This document shows, in pieces, positions 1 through 12,064 of a stretch of DNA of 64,000 nt (positions within the stretch are counted from its first letter, which is position 1; each line of letters starts with the position of its first letter). Made by a program: the position numbers and the translations under genes. The notes beneath the pieces were generated by a model, which did no database searches, was not told where the DNA came from, and saw nothing but the letters and a program-made list of their open reading frames with translations. The stretch lies in the NCBI GenBank assembly GCA_004794785.1, contig SJOL01010112.1:1-64000 (forward strand), written 5' to 3'. The stretch comes from Opisthorchis felineus (Eukaryota > Platyhelminthes > Trematoda > Opisthorchiida > Opisthorchiidae).

Positions 1-2215
1 GGCAACTGGGGGGTCGGGCGGACGAACTCACTACTATGAGTCATATGAAACCAAGCTTAGTTTTTGAGTCTGCTTCTACAAAATGAAATTCACCTCCATT
101 TTGTAGCACTTGCGATTTATGCAGCTAAAAGCTGCCAACCGAAGAATTGGTGCTGTTCCGTTGAAGATGATATTGATGATGACTTCTCAGTCAGACCAAA
201 AGTCTCCTTGCAATTACCACAAATGTTGATTGATGTCCTAACCACTGTGTTTGTAAGTAGATTTTAGTAGTATGCTGAGCCAAGCGGTTGCTGAAATATT
301 GATCTGTTTATGCAACCGGACAAGCTTTGTAGCCAGCTATCTGACTTACTCATCGCCGTTTCTCGGCGACATCTTTACATGATATTCAAACATGCTCAGC
401 ACAGACCTCTCCGAAACGCAACCACTCTCCAGAGGAGGCAAAATGTCCCCTTTTCTCCTGGTGGTTCTTATTTCTGGGAGAGGCTAGATTACTGTGACAA
501 CGGTATGGGTTGATGGTGCAGACCGTGATAGATATGATTGTATGCTGATCCCCACACAAAAATCCACCTTTATACGGCATTCCTACTCTGTTATTCGAAG
601 CATGGGGAGGAGCGTTGTGAGTGATCGGTATCCAAGGGATTTCACCCTCACTCGTACAACTAGATGGGTCGACATGGTCAGATGGGAACGCGATGGAAGC
701 GAACGAAAGCAGACACTACATAGGATGCCTTTCTGCTGTATCGGTTCCGGTTGAGTGATCAACAAGTGCCCGTGAAGTAAAACTTTGGGAGGAAATCAGT
801 CGTGAGTGCAACACAAGTGCAACGATTTCTTCTCGAAAAGAGACTACAATGGAATAAGGGGAGATGTATCACGCACACTAGGTCATGATTAACTGGGGAT
901 CCTTCATTTAAGTGGCCTCTTTTTTTGGAAGGCTCTGCCTTTGAGAAGTTTATTGAATTGCTGAGAATTTTCAGCGCCAATTAAGACTCAATTTTACCAT
1001 TACATACGCGCTATGCTACGATGGATTTCCGCACCACTGATCAGAAACCAGGCTTATCCTGATGACCTCTATGTCCAATTGGCCCTGTTCGTCACCTGGT
1101 TTATTTAACTACAGTTGATAGAGTAGAAGTTGACGATAAATCCGTCCTTTTTTGAGGGGCTAGTAGACTTGATGAGACGCGAATAATAGTCCCTTGATTG
1201 GTTGATCCATGATTTTTATCTGTTGACCTCGAAAGACACTAGGGGGTCTTTTATTAAGGGGTTGTAGAACTTTCACCATCCAATTAGTCTGATTGCGTTT
1301 TTCAGTATGTCTTGGGGTTGTATTATGCTCCGTCTGTACTAGTTCGCGAACACCGATCACCAACAAAAGTACTATTCAGGATTTTGTTCTTTTTAGATGT
1401 GCAGCGCCAACTGTTTGCAGACCGTTTTCATCCGCTTTTTTCCGGTGATCACCTCATTCTGGTACAACATAATATCCTACCCTGCCAGTGATCCGTGGTT
1501 AGCGTAACGTTCCTGTCAACCCATCAGACAGTTTTGGAATAGTATATGAGTATTGCCCATAATATCAGCATCTCCCCTTCTCGGACAAGTGCAGACTGTC
1601 TGCACCGATGAGCTGGTGTTGGTAACATTTTGTGTTTGGATTAGTATTGATCTTTTCTGTTCTGAAAGAGTTCGAGGGAGAGAGAGAGAACTTGTCATAG
1701 TTGTTTGTCTTTGGTCTGTTTAATAACCATGTGCTAAGTGATTAGGTTAATCCCTAAGTAGGCGTTGATAATACTAGAATATTAGTAGTTCTGCTAATCT
1801 TAAGCTGCACTGAAGCTACACACCCAAGGTACGTTAGAGCCGAACGATTCTGAACCGGCATTTCCGGCTTTTGATCAAATTTTCTTCTGTTCAAAGCTTT
1901 GTACTTTGGGATTGATCAATGTATCCGAACACTATTCCTTTTATGGGCCAAGTTGAAGTGATTTCTCGCCGCAGCACACATGCGAGAAATCCTTCAGGGA
2001 AACTGGACCATTCCCAACGAATTTGTCTCGCTAGATGAGTCAAGGAGTCGCTTTAATGCACATTCGCTACACACACGTGCAGGTCTGTCTAGTGGCTGCT
2101 TAGTGTTTCTGTCCACGAGGAAAAACTGTTTACCGACCCCACTATGTCACCTGATTAGTCTCAATCAAGTTGAGACGCGTGGTAACTGGTACTACTTCAT
2201 AGACGTAATACACTA
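1..2215. other. left-edge region, no supported gene
   Basis: Only short open frames (under about 90 codons) occur on either strand. None shows a recognisable domain, a convincing pair of splice sites or a protein-like composition. No tandem repeat or tRNA-like promoter is evident. Confidence 0.5.
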
Positions 2216-2345
2216 CTCATAAGGTTACTGAGAACTCTTCGACAGCCCACGACCGGTTTCGCCCTTCTTGGGGCTCTTCAGGTAGGCGCAGTCCCTGAGT
2301 TTCTATCAGCCTTATGTACCAATTCAGTTTGCGAATGTATGCGCG
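2216..2345 (-). repeat. hammerhead-bearing interspersed repeat, copy 1
   Basis: About 120 bases on the minus strand closely match a second copy at 58865-59000, including the flanks on both sides of the hammerhead motif. The match shows this is an interspersed repeat and not a chance motif. No open reading frame goes with it, so it is a short non-autonomous element or a terminal piece of a larger retroelement. Penelope-like elements and retrozymes are the known carriers of such ribozymes in animals. Confidence 0.7.
2245..2287 (-). ncRNA. type I hammerhead ribozyme (copy 1)
   Basis: Read on the minus strand: stem I strand GCCTAC, core CTGAAGA (fits CUGANGA), stem II GCCC/GGGC with loop CAAGAA, then GAAA, a minimal palindromic stem III ACCGGT, and the cleavage nucleotide C at 2251, giving a GUC cleavage triplet. 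The 3' stem I strand GTGGGC pairs with GCCTAC with one G-U wobble. Every invariant core position is kept. The loopless 3-bp stem III fits poorly as a monomer; hammerheads of Penelope-like elements and retrozymes with this geometry are known to work as dimers. Predicted cleavage lies between plus-strand positions 2251 and 2250. Activity is inferred from the fold only. Confidence 0.8.
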
Positions 2346-3239
2346 AGTGTTTGACTCAAAAGTTGTTTGTTTTCTGTTCACATACACAGCGAGGTAAGCG
2401 ACACACAACTGCAGCACTGTTCGGGCGGTCATGGTCAACTACGGTAAATGGATTCGATTTAGTCCATATCCTATGATTACAGCTCTCAACCGAGAGGTTT
2501 GTGGGTTAGAATCCAGCTCCTACGTTTCGATTACTTCTGCTCAAGTTTGGGACAACTGGCAGTGTTTAAATCCATATAATTCATCTGGATGACAGCTATT
2601 CACGGAAAGAATGTCACATCTCAACTATGCGAACTGATATGCACTGATTGCGTACCGTACTGCTCCAACCAATGATGACTGTGTTAGAATGTGATAGTTG
2701 TTTGGAACCGTCCACTTTGTATCTTGGGAGACGTGTGTTCACCTCCAGGAGATTCATTCACTTTAACCGGGAATTGGCTGATCGATTTTGAAGAACGGGG
2801 TGAAATTTCAAGGACTTAATGTTTTGTCACTCTCAACAACCAATAAAGTTTCTGTTTAATTGGTTGAATTTGAGAGAGCTTGAGTGAAGCACGTAATTTT
2901 CCACCCTTTCGGAAATCCTGTTTGGCTTGATGAACGTAAAAAAACTCTTCGTTTGCCGTGGAAGTCACACGTTTTTGAATGGTGGACTCGCTTTTTAAAC
3001 CAAACTATACAAAAGCCTAATAAGTGCGATATTTCCCGTTGTGTGGAGGGAACCTTTTCTCCATTCGTCTGAACATTCATTTCTATTGTCAAACCGCTTG
3101 TGTGTGGTGAACTTTTTACAGTTTTTGATCCCTTGTATACACCTTCCTGATTTGACGCTAGAGTTTAACTTACGAAACCAGTATGAACGTATTCAGAAGG
3201 TTCCTCTTTAGTGCAATCATTCTGGTTTGTCCTTACTGA

Positions 3240-3345
3240 GGGGAGGAAGCAATGGACTCGAGTTTCACTCATATAAACGATCATCAGCAGTGTGTGTCGT
3301 CGTCTGTCGTGCCAGGATTCGAATTCCGGCCATCTGACAGTGCTC
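3240..3345 (-). repeat. tRNA-like SINE fragment with degenerate hammerhead-like core
   Basis: On the minus strand an RNA polymerase III B-box-like stretch (GGAATTCGAATCC) is followed by CACACACTGCTGATGATCG and, a few bases on, GAGTGAAAC. A related tRNA-like sequence lies at about 38720-38790. The CTGATGA and GAAA boxes recall a hammerhead, but stem II does not pair properly, so it is probably a decayed copy. It resembles the SINE family at 28607-28807. Confidence 0.35.
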
Positions 3346-3784
3346 AATCTTTTGGAGTGGGCTAACCAGGATAGGTACGCTCAATGAAGGGAAAGAATCG
3401 GGGATACAGACATATACGGCCAGTGTAGACTAGTGAGTATTTATACGCGCTGGTGTTTCTCATCCGTATCTTGTCTCCGAAAGAAAAAATTGATTATCTG
3501 ACTGCTATCACCTGATCTGGTTTCTTCCGTTGTGGCCGCAAATCTATTGAGTTTTCACAACAAGCCCTACAAAGTATTGTGGGTTGGATTCGGTCTTAGT
3601 GTCGATAGGATAAGAGGCCAGTCATTGTTTTCGTTTTTTGCAGGACACATTACCCCACCTATCCCAATTGTTTGGACAATCTCCTGGTAGCATACCGATT
3701 CTATTTTCTATTCACGCGTATCTGATGCCATATCTGCCCATCGTTCTTCGTGTCTGTCTTGGGACAGCTTTAAGCTCCATCCAT

Positions 3785-3811
3785 ATCATCATCATCATCA
3801 TCATCATCATC
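3785..3811 (+). repeat. (ATC)n microsatellite
   Basis: About nine uninterrupted ATC units in non-coding sequence. Confidence 0.95.
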
Positions 3812-4274
3812 CACATGGATTCACTTTATGAGTGCACACTTTTCAACTTGCTGGTTTTTTGACATGCATGTTTTGCAAGACAGCGCTTTGTTTGGTTACA
3901 TCAGAGAAGGAATCATTTTCGTATTCGGTGCACTACCTGTCACCTATGTCAACTGGCACTTGTTCAACGCACTTAGCATGGTCTTTATGTCGATAAGAGA
4001 AATTTTCAATGTCTGGCGAAGGGGACATGGCGTTATTGTCTTGTGGTTTTCCAATTCATTTGTATTGTTTACACTTAGTTGATTAGCCAGACGGGATGGA
4101 GATATGCCAACCCATTAGCTTGTCTCTTTTCACAGCTTTTTGGTCCATGGCAGATAGTTTATTTCGCTTTACTGGTCGATACAATTCATACAAAACAGTC
4201 AGTCGAGTATTACAGTAAGGGGCACTCAGTAGTTAGGGTCATTCTTGAATGGTCTCGCACCGAGGATGTCTCTG

Positions 4275-4360
4275 CGATTGGGAACAGAACGTTTGCAATC
4301 CACTTGCCAAGTTCGGTGAACAAACCAACAACCAGTAAGTACACTCGAGCTACCCACATT
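4275..4360 (+). mobile_element. Penelope-like element tail fragment
   Basis: The conceptual translation FAIHLPSSVNKPTTS matches the tail of the element at 29191-29484 (LAIKLPSSANKPTTP on its minus strand). The nucleotide match (…GAACAAACCAACAACC) recurs at 37785-37925 and 58090-58200. It is a short, 5'-truncated relic with no reverse transcriptase remaining. Confidence 0.45.
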
Positions 4361-4399
4361 CCTCTGTGATGCCTTGTCCATATGGGCTTGTCGTTAAAA

Positions 4400-6802
4400 T
4401 GCGCACAAAAGTTCATGTCACTTGTGGGATGAAAAGCTCGCTTTTCCCAGTGGCCAATTGCAGTTTTTTTCAAACCTTATTCATTCCGATTTCCGCCCTT
4501 CAACGTGAGCCAGTTCAGGTTGCATCCTCATGGTTAGACAACAGTGTCAAGACGGTCCACCGGATGCACATTATGCACGCTTCGAACTGCTCCAATTTCT
4601 CCCAGGCTACTGTTGTCCGGTTTTCACATCAAAACTTTTTCCGCAACCGCTCATCAACTAAACGGAACTACAATATCTGTTTTGAATGTGTGTGTGTGTG
4701 TATTACCTTTGAGGTTTGTTTTACCTTGAAGTTTATGTGAGCGGAGACTGGCCTGCTTGCTACCCGAGACCTTAGCCACATACCATAGTGTTAAATGTTT
4801 TGAAGGCTGCTTTGTAAGGGTATTTCTAATTCGTTTAAGCCAGCCAGGGCGCAATCATCCCTTGAGACAGAGCAGAACGACCGTATTGACAAGATGAATC
4901 AATATCATCCTCAACTCAGCCTATCATTATGTATGCGGAGGATTTTGGGAGACGGAAAACGGTCCATCCTTCTTTTGAATGGCTGGCTAGTTTAGTTAAA
5001 ATTTAAAATTCATCAATACGGGAAATCACAAAGCAACTACGCTTGTTTTACTGCGAGTCCACGATATGCTGGCCGAAGCAACTACGTCTGTGGATAAGGA
5101 TATAGTTTTGGTTGCAACGCCTAAGGCTGAATAGGAGAACCTAAACACCGTAGCCATAGTTTCAGTATACGACACACTCCAGCGGAAGACGGTGTTTCCA
5201 ACCTTTTAGTTTTTCCGTGAGAATATCTCTTTCAGGTGAGATAGTGGTCTGTTCGACCACAACCCTTCCCCCTCTACAGTGCTTATTCTTTGCGTTATGA
5301 TTGCTTCTGAAGATAACACTAGCAAACAATGGAATTGTTTTTATCGATCTGCCGAAAGTTTGAAAGTTGACGCCTTATTGGTGTCGTTGAAGGCACAATC
5401 TGGGCTGTTTGTTGTCATTTTAAGTAGATCAGGTCATTGTAGAATGAGGTTTCCGCTAGTTGTTTTCACTTGAGCATTGACAGTGAGGGGGGAGGTTCGA
5501 GCCTAAACAAAGCTTTGCAGAATTACATGGCTTTTGGTGCGATTAAGAGGTTTTTACGGTTCAATTGTGCTTGCATGCATTGTTGATACTTAGTATGAGT
5601 TCGCATGTAGGTACAATGAAGAGGTAGTCAACATTAGACGGCAGCTATGTATTCCAGTTTGATTCTATAAGATGAAGTGTTCGCTAGTCTCTCCAAAATG
5701 TGCCGTTACTCTCCAGCATTTTGGAAACCCAGATAAACGGATTTATTTCAACTCACACTTTTTGCGTAAGTATTCTTGGAAAAAACTGACTGTTTATCAA
5801 CGGTACGTCTTTTTCGAAACCGTCGGAATAACCAACAATCAGAAGACCAATGAATTTGTCAAATCGCCTGCAGTTTATCCCACCTACTGTTTCGTTATTT
5901 TTGGCTCAGGAACCATTTCACTTGTGAACAGAGAAAAAATTATTTTCGTGCGGATATGGTGGTACATTTTTCTGTGGTCCTAGTGATATATTGATTTCAA
6001 ACCCCTAACATTTTCACTAAGCGGTGAAGCAAGTGAGGTACCCCTGGACATGATGACGCGAAAACGACTGCAGTTCATTTATCTGTCTAAAGATATGATG
6101 TACAACTGGGACGAAAATAATCCAAGTTTTTGAACGCTATTAAACACAGTCCCTCAATGAATGGGCGAAATTAGTTCGCGAAGAGAAAAAAACGTTTTGG
6201 GTACTTTTTGAAGCTATCTCATTTTCGGGAGTAATGTGGTCATATGTTAGATGCAGATATGACGTAATCTGTATATCAAACGTCCAATCCTTCAGGGAAG
6301 CCAACTTTCTGATTGAAAAGTACAAAATCATTCCTCATTTCTTTGCGCCATGTCATACCAAGTAAACTTAGGATAAATTCATTGATTGTTGTTGGGTATT
6401 TGACAGTGTTTCCGTAGAAACCCTGGAGAGGAGATATTCTGGGGGATATTTTGGGTTTCGCGACGGGTGTCGTTTATTGCAGTTGGTGTTCATCAGTGCT
6501 GCGTGACTTGTGATTGGCCGATCCGCAGACATGAAGCTTCCTCGAACTGTTTAATTTATCGGGTTAATCTTGCCTTGACGAGCAGAGTACTTTCTACTCA
6601 TTCTCAAAAGTGGATACTGGATTCTATGCTCGTTCAAACTGTGGTGTACATGAGATAAAAACTAGAGTTTTAATCTGACTGATTACTCTACCGAATTTCG
6701 GGTAATGAAAATACCAAATTGTTCAGTAGCGATACCATTACTGCCCGCGTAAAGTGTAGTCTGAGACACAACTGGCGTAATTCGTTGAAGCCACTTTTTC
6801 AG
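4400..6802. other. non-coding stretch
   Basis: Open frames up to 124 codons occur (for example 4366-4740), but they are rich in Cys/Phe/Val from TG-rich DNA and have no domain or credible splice context. A short TG run lies at about 4687-4701. Nothing else is recognised. Confidence 0.4.
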
Positions 6803-7060
6803 CGTACACAAAGTGTGTTGACTAAACTGCGCTATTCGCCGAAATTTTCACGGCCCGTTGAATATTTGGACGGGGATTTGAGCTGTCACTGGCTATGGGC
6901 GTCCAACCAACGTGTGCCAGCGGCCAGACATGCTTCCGTCTATTGTCCCAACCGAATGAACCGTTTCCGATTGCTCCGATTGCAAAGGACTAATCCCACT
7001 ATAACCATTGGCATCATTGGACATTGCGGACAAAATGTGTTCCTTAGAGAAAGCGATTAG
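6803..7060 (+). CDS. possible exon of an unidentified beta-propeller-like protein
   Basis: An acceptor-like sequence (…CCACTTTTTCAG) ends at 6802. It is followed by an open frame to 7060 with protein-like composition, including CHWLWASNQRV and ASVYCPNRMNRF. The W-W-x-S-N pattern followed by a beta strand recalls WD-like blades in JIP3/4 or ARHGEF10-type proteins, but the likeness is weak and no family is assigned. No strong donor is seen, so the 3' limit is unknown. It lies on the same strand as the island at 19463-19730 and might belong to the same gene. It could equally be a chance frame or a decayed element. Confidence 0.22.
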   Translation, partial: RTQSVLTKLRYSPKFSRPVEYLDGDLSCHWLWASNQRVPAARHASVYCPNRMNRFRLLRLQRTNPTITIGIIGHCGQNVFLRESD

Positions 7061-7545
7061 ATATATAGGAACCTTGACTAACGCAACAATTGAGCTTAGT
7101 TTATGTACCTCGACTGACCTGTTTTAGGACTTCCTTACGACGCCGATCAATGCTCATTCGTTCCTGCTTGGCCATAGCCTTGCCGTCCACCGCCACATTT
7201 TGAACTATACAACGATTACATATATCGATTTCATTGGTGGTCATATACCTGTGGTATTGGTTTTGATCTGCCTTATCGGACACGAAGGTTGATGGCGCAA
7301 ACTGGCCGTTAATCTATCAGACTGAACAGTTCCTCAGTGTGTACGTGAAGTTGTTGGCCCATTTTGTGATTGGATAAAGTGAATGATGGCTCCTCAGGAC
7401 AGTTCAGCGGCTGGATCAGCCTTAGGTCATAACGTTGTTTGAAGGGCCAAAGAATTCATTTCGATAGTTTCTCCTACACCGTAATAGTACATGTAATTAA
7501 ATGGAAAAGTACAATTAGGTGACAGGATGAGATAGAAACTAAACA

Positions 7546-7724
7546 TTCAGCTGTAGCACCCTTTCGGTGCCTAACTGCCATGCCACCCGAAGGAAGCACG
7601 AGGGCTGGGATACTGCCATGTTGCCCAAACTAGACAGGAGAAGTCGAGAGACAGAGGTCGGGTTCGAACCACGGAACTTGCAGTCAGTAAATTCGCGCTC
7701 TAACCACTGAGCCATCTTACCCCA
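7546..7724 (-). mobile_element. tRNA-derived SINE (family 1), copy a
   Basis: On the minus strand the copy starts with a tRNA-like A box (GATGGCTCAGTGGTTAGAG-type), then a B box (GGTTCGAACC), then a family body with the landmarks CGACTTCTCCTGTCTA, GGCAGTATCCCAGCCCTCG and GGGTGTTACAGCTGAA. It is one of eight copies in this window. Frames such as QWLEREFTD… are translations of this repeat, not genes. Confidence 0.9.
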
Positions 7725-8587
7725 CTTGGTTAAAATCGTCGGCTCGAGCACGTGGTGCATTTCTATAGTTGCACATCAAAGCTCGCATATCAAAAGCACA
7801 CATTACCTGGTCCGACAGGATAGCGGTAGACCTCAGTGATGCAGCCAGAGAGCCACTGAAATTCATGGGTGAATACTAACCGCGACCTCATACTGCTGGA
7901 TGGAGGCTTAGCTGCATATTTTGGTGAAGTGCAAGCAATCAGGAATCACCATCGTGTGCACCCGTGAATACGCATAAAATGACAACTCACCGTTTTCAAC
8001 TCTCTTCAAACTTTCACACCATAGTCTTGATACGTGAGCTTCTTACTGCTTGTAAAGTTGGTAAGCTGTTCACGAGCGCCTTCGTGTAAAGCGCTGAAAC
8101 TTTTCCACAGATTGTGTTTGCGCTGTCTCGTGTGCGTTTGTGAGTCATGCGTTAGCAACAAGCATCTTGCATAAACGTTTTGTATAGGTTTCAGATGGAC
8201 TTCCTCCCACATACTCAGGAGGCATGTATTACACCGTCTACCTATCTATCTGGCTAACTGAATCGCGCATTCTTGCTGCTTGTTTTAGTGAACAACACAC
8301 GAACTTAGTGCCTGTAGGCTGGCTAAAAATCGATACATTGCTTTGATTGCACGTGATCATCCGTTCAATACCCTTACTTCACACACGTATCTTCTGTGGT
8401 CTCAGAATGTTCATAGTAATTTACGTTTCTGCATTCCATTTTATGGCCATCAAACACCGAGGCGTACTCGTAGAGTTTCAAAATTTTACGTCAACTTTAT
8501 CTCTTGGAGGTGAAGATAACCAGATTGGTCAACTGGATCAGCTGACGACAGTGTTTTTCCTAGGTGACTTCGTTTTCACCCTATTCC

Positions 8588-8640
8588 CAGTGAGTGTAGC
8601 TCAGCTGGTAGAGCATCCGTTCGGTAAGCGGGAGATCAGC
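8588..8640 (+). repeat. tRNA-like fragment
   Basis: GTGTAGCTCAGCTGGTAGAGC is a canonical D-arm/A-box. It is followed by an anticodon-arm-like stretch, but no T-arm (GGTTCGAATCC) follows at the right distance and no acceptor stem closes it. It is therefore a tRNA pseudogene or SINE fragment rather than a functional tRNA. Confidence 0.5.
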
Positions 8641-8832
8641 GTGCCTTTTTGTTCACGTTGCCTGAACCTGGACTTCTCATTTCAGCTTCCGTATTTTTCT
8701 ACGAAGCTCAGTTTGTCAAGAACGAGGCTATTTACCACCAACGTTGTTCGGGGTGCAGCAACGAAACAGTCATAAATATGGAGTCAGTGCACCATCAGGG
8801 GACATATCGCTGATACTATAACTATTCGAAAT

Positions 8833-9342
8833 GTGTACCATACTAATAACGATGGATTTTGTCCCGAGTTAAAACATGCTAAATATTCCAACCGAAATAA
8901 GCACACATCCGTTTTGGATGCACTTTGCACTTTAAAAGTGCAAATCGTGCTGGGTTTGGAAAAAGACTACATACCAGCTGGCCAGTGCATCGTCTCCGTT
9001 AGATCGATAATCCGCGAGTTACGATGTATTTTTAGGTGGACTGGTCCCGTGCTTCTATTCCCGTTGAGAGATAGTCTACTTCTGATCGGCTTCTTGAAAC
9101 CAAAGAATTTCGATAATGGTGTTCTCCCCACAAGCTTATGGACGAATGTAGAGCGTGACTCTACTGTCCCAGTTTATGGGCTTCATAACTGTGTTAGGTT
9201 CGACACTTCGATGTGTGTAAAAGGCCTGCATTTCGGTCACCATACCGCACTGAGATCGGCCATTATTACAGTGGAAGATAAGACGCGAGCAATCGAGAAG
9301 TCATCCTTCATGGCGTGGAATCCAACTTCAGGGAGCACTTAG
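8833..9342 (+). other. open frame of 169 codons, unrecognised
   Basis: This uninterrupted frame is longer than its surroundings. Its residues are mixed and not low-complexity, but no domain, signal peptide, membrane segment or splice context is recognisable. It lies in a SINE-rich stretch. A chance frame or decayed repeat seems likelier than a gene. Confidence 0.15.
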
Positions 9343-9629
9343 TCAGCAGCGAATTAGGAAACTAAACGATTGGGGAGTTGTCAGAAACGCTCCCATGAGC
9401 ATTTGATCATAGTAACAATTCGGTTGACCTTGGTAGGACACATGGTGTCCTGACCTCCCTCTTCGTCTATGCCGAACGATAGCTGATACGAATGCGAAAC
9501 CCTCCCAACGCCTTCTAGTTAGTATGAACCTGGAAAGTAAGACTGGGTGTGAGCACTGCCCGGGTAGCTCATCATGTGATCATGTTTTCGAACACTTATT
9601 TCGTAATTTTAATCCGGGAGGGGGGGGGG

Positions 9630-9826
9630 CGAGATGGCTCAGTGGTTAGAGCACGAATTCACTGACCGGAAGGTCCGTGGTTCGAACCCGACCTCCGCCT
9701 CTCGACTTCCCCTGTCTAGGCTTGGACAACCTGGCAGTATCCCAGCCCTCGTACTTCCTTCAGGTGGCATGGCAGCTAGGCACCGAAAGGGTATTGCAGC
9801 CGAACAATTTATTTATTTATTTATAT
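9630..9826 (+). mobile_element. tRNA-derived SINE (family 1), copy b
   Basis: This is a nearly complete copy: A box GAGATGGCTCAGTGGTTAGA, B box GGTTCGAACCC, family body, and a (TTTA)n tail at about 9808-9826. It begins just after a G-rich run. It is the best-preserved copy in the window and a useful reference for the family. Confidence 0.93.
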
Positions 9827-10122
9827 TTTTAATCCTAGTATACTTACAATTGCGGGTAAGTGAGCAAAGCAAAATGTGACCTGTCCGCCAAACTTCGGCT
9901 ATTATAAGTTTCCAAGACGTTAAAGAAAAATTTGAAAACGATATACCTTCGTCTTGAGGTCGGCTGTAAACTGACTGAAAAGGCTACGTTTGTCTAGGGG
10001 ATCACACTGGACTAGAAACGACTTATTTGAGTATGTTCTGCCTACTGTGCGTTGGCTACTTCTTGTGTTTCGTTTCAGATGGCTACCTTGGTCACTAATT
10101 AATTGTTAAATAATGATAATAG

Positions 10123-10302
10123 TTAAGCTAAGCACCCCTTCGATGCCTAGCTGCCATACCACCCGAAGGAATTACGACGGCTGAGATACTACCAGGTTGC
10201 CCAAGCCTAGACAGGAGAAGTCGAGAGGCAGAGGTCGGGTTCGAACCTCAGACCCTCTGGTCAGTAAGTTCGCGCCTTGACCACTGAGCTCATTCCATCT
10301 CG
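10123..10302 (-). mobile_element. tRNA-derived SINE (family 1), copy c
   Basis: This is a minus-strand copy with the B box (GGTTCGAACC on the plus complement) and all body landmarks. An AT-rich remnant of the tail lies to its left. It is inverted relative to copy b, about 300 bp away. Confidence 0.9.
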
Positions 10303-11093
10303 ATTGCTAGTGCCCTACCTGCCACTTGTCTTCGTATTGTCCTCGAGCTTTGTACGGTGGTTTCTGGTGGAAATTTGGCGAAACATTTCGGCAACCGAGT
10401 TGAGTTTAGAGAATTTTATACCGTGATTGTTCTGATTGTTTTTTTCACGTTGATTGACTACGGTTTAGTCTACGGCTTTTATACTATTGTCATTCGATGA
10501 TACTCAAGTGACATTCACGATCCCATCCTCATGTTGTGCCAACTAGGATTATTTCATTAGAAATCGTGAAGAGAAACTTTCAAAACTGAACTTAGGGATG
10601 CCTGAAGTAATTAATTTTTTAACAATTTTATTACGTTGATTACCACGGGAATCGTTTGTTTTAGTGTGGAAATTTTCAGCCACACATAAAATTTTTATTG
10701 CGAATAGTTGAGACAAAGCGAGGATGTCCGAAATGAGAGTTGTGTTGCCTCTTCCTAACCACTATATCCGATTTTGCTGGCGGATCCAGTTTGATTGACT
10801 GTTGCAAAAGTTTAAGCGTAAAAGAGAGGTCTCATTGAAGCTTTTATATGAAGGCCAGCTGTTGTTGTGCCGTTCAAGTGACGTGCACTCGGGAAACAAG
10901 CCCTGATAGTGATAATCTTTCAGACTGTCCGAGGAATTGGCTTGAAGAGACTTCTTCTGTAGACTTACTGTATACATGTCTCACACAAAAGATGTTACTT
11001 CAATCCAGTCGGCCGAATGAACAGCGAAACTGTTCATCCACTCCTCCGCATACAGCTCACCTTAATCTCTCTAGTTTTAGAAACCCTGAATTT

Positions 11094-11251
11094 GAGATAG
11101 CTCAGTGGTTAAAACGCGAACTTACTGATCGGGTGGTCCGTGGTTCGAACCCAACCCTGACATTCCTACTGTTCTTGTGTAAGCTTGACCAACCTGACAG
11201 TATTTCAGCTCTCGTGCTTTCCTCGAACGGGTGTTACAGCCGAACGATTAG
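11094..11251 (+). mobile_element. tRNA-derived SINE (family 1), copy d
   Basis: This plus-strand copy (GAGATAGCTCAGTGGTTA…, GGTTCGAACCC) carries an internal deletion before the final GTGTTACAGCCGAACGATT. Confidence 0.88.
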
Positions 11252-11505
11252 ATTTCTTTCACAAAGTCTCTGCCAAGGTTTCGTTGCTGCCAGCCTTCCG
11301 TCATCAACAGAATTTCAACGCAGTAAGACACCCGGCTCAAGTGGCTCACAAACAAGATTATTGGTATGCTGCCTGGAACTTCCCCTTGCTGCCTCTAGCA
11401 ACTCGGTAGTGGCAAGACTCCCGGGGTTTTAGGTCACGCGTGGGCGATATTAGTCCTCAGAGGTGTGAACTGTTTTAAATACCCTAAATTAATAATATAA
11501 TAATA

Positions 11506-11680
11506 ATCGTTCAGCTATGACACCTTTTCGGTACCTGGCTATCGTGCCACCCGATGGAAGCACTATGGCTGAGATACTGCCCAAGCTCAGACATAAGCAG
11601 TTGAGATGCTGATATTGGATTCGAACCACGGACCATCCTGTCAGTAAGTTTGCCCCTTATAACCACTCAGCTATCTGCCG
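11506..11680 (-). mobile_element. tRNA-derived SINE (family 1), copy e
   Basis: This minus-strand copy keeps the body and a recognisable B box (ATTCGAACC) but is more diverged than copies b and c. Confidence 0.85.
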
Positions 11681-12064
11681 CAAAGTCCAGTATTTGCCTA
11701 CTACCCGCAGGGTGCAAAACGCTACAATGAAGCTCATGCCCGTAAAGCGACAAACCGTCTCAGCAAGTGTCCATACCGTTTTATGAGTCTTGGTAAACTG
11801 GTCAAAACAAGGTGATTTTTCGAATAGAAAAGGTCAGGACACCTTTGCTACCGGCATAACGTCAGTTTGTCCGTGCCGATGGACTTTGGGTGCATTTAGG
11901 AAGAAATAATTCTCTTAAAACGGACAAGCTGATGAGGCTGTATAGGTTACACCGTCTATGACACGTGCTTCATCCGTCAGAAGACCGTCCACCTTGCTGA
12001 GGTCCCCAAAATCGATATTCCTGAAACTAGGACATGTAAGCAGCACTCATGACTGGCAAGCTTA

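Larger units (their letters stand above)
2400..4230. other. non-coding stretch with SINE fragment and microsatellite
   Basis: No gene is supported. The stretch contains a minus-strand tRNA-like fragment near 3240-3345 and an ATC microsatellite at 3785-3811. The remaining short frames look random. Confidence 0.45.

Noticed and set aside
3240..3280. Possible fourth hammerhead (CTGATGA … GAAAC on the minus strand)
   Set aside because: Stem II cannot pair next to the core and no stem I or stem III is evident; at best it is a decayed relative.
9634..9879. Open frame beginning [16 protein letters not shown] and its relatives at 7539, 10848 and 22491
   Set aside because: These are translations of the tRNA-derived SINE; the first residues come from the tRNA-like promoter itself.
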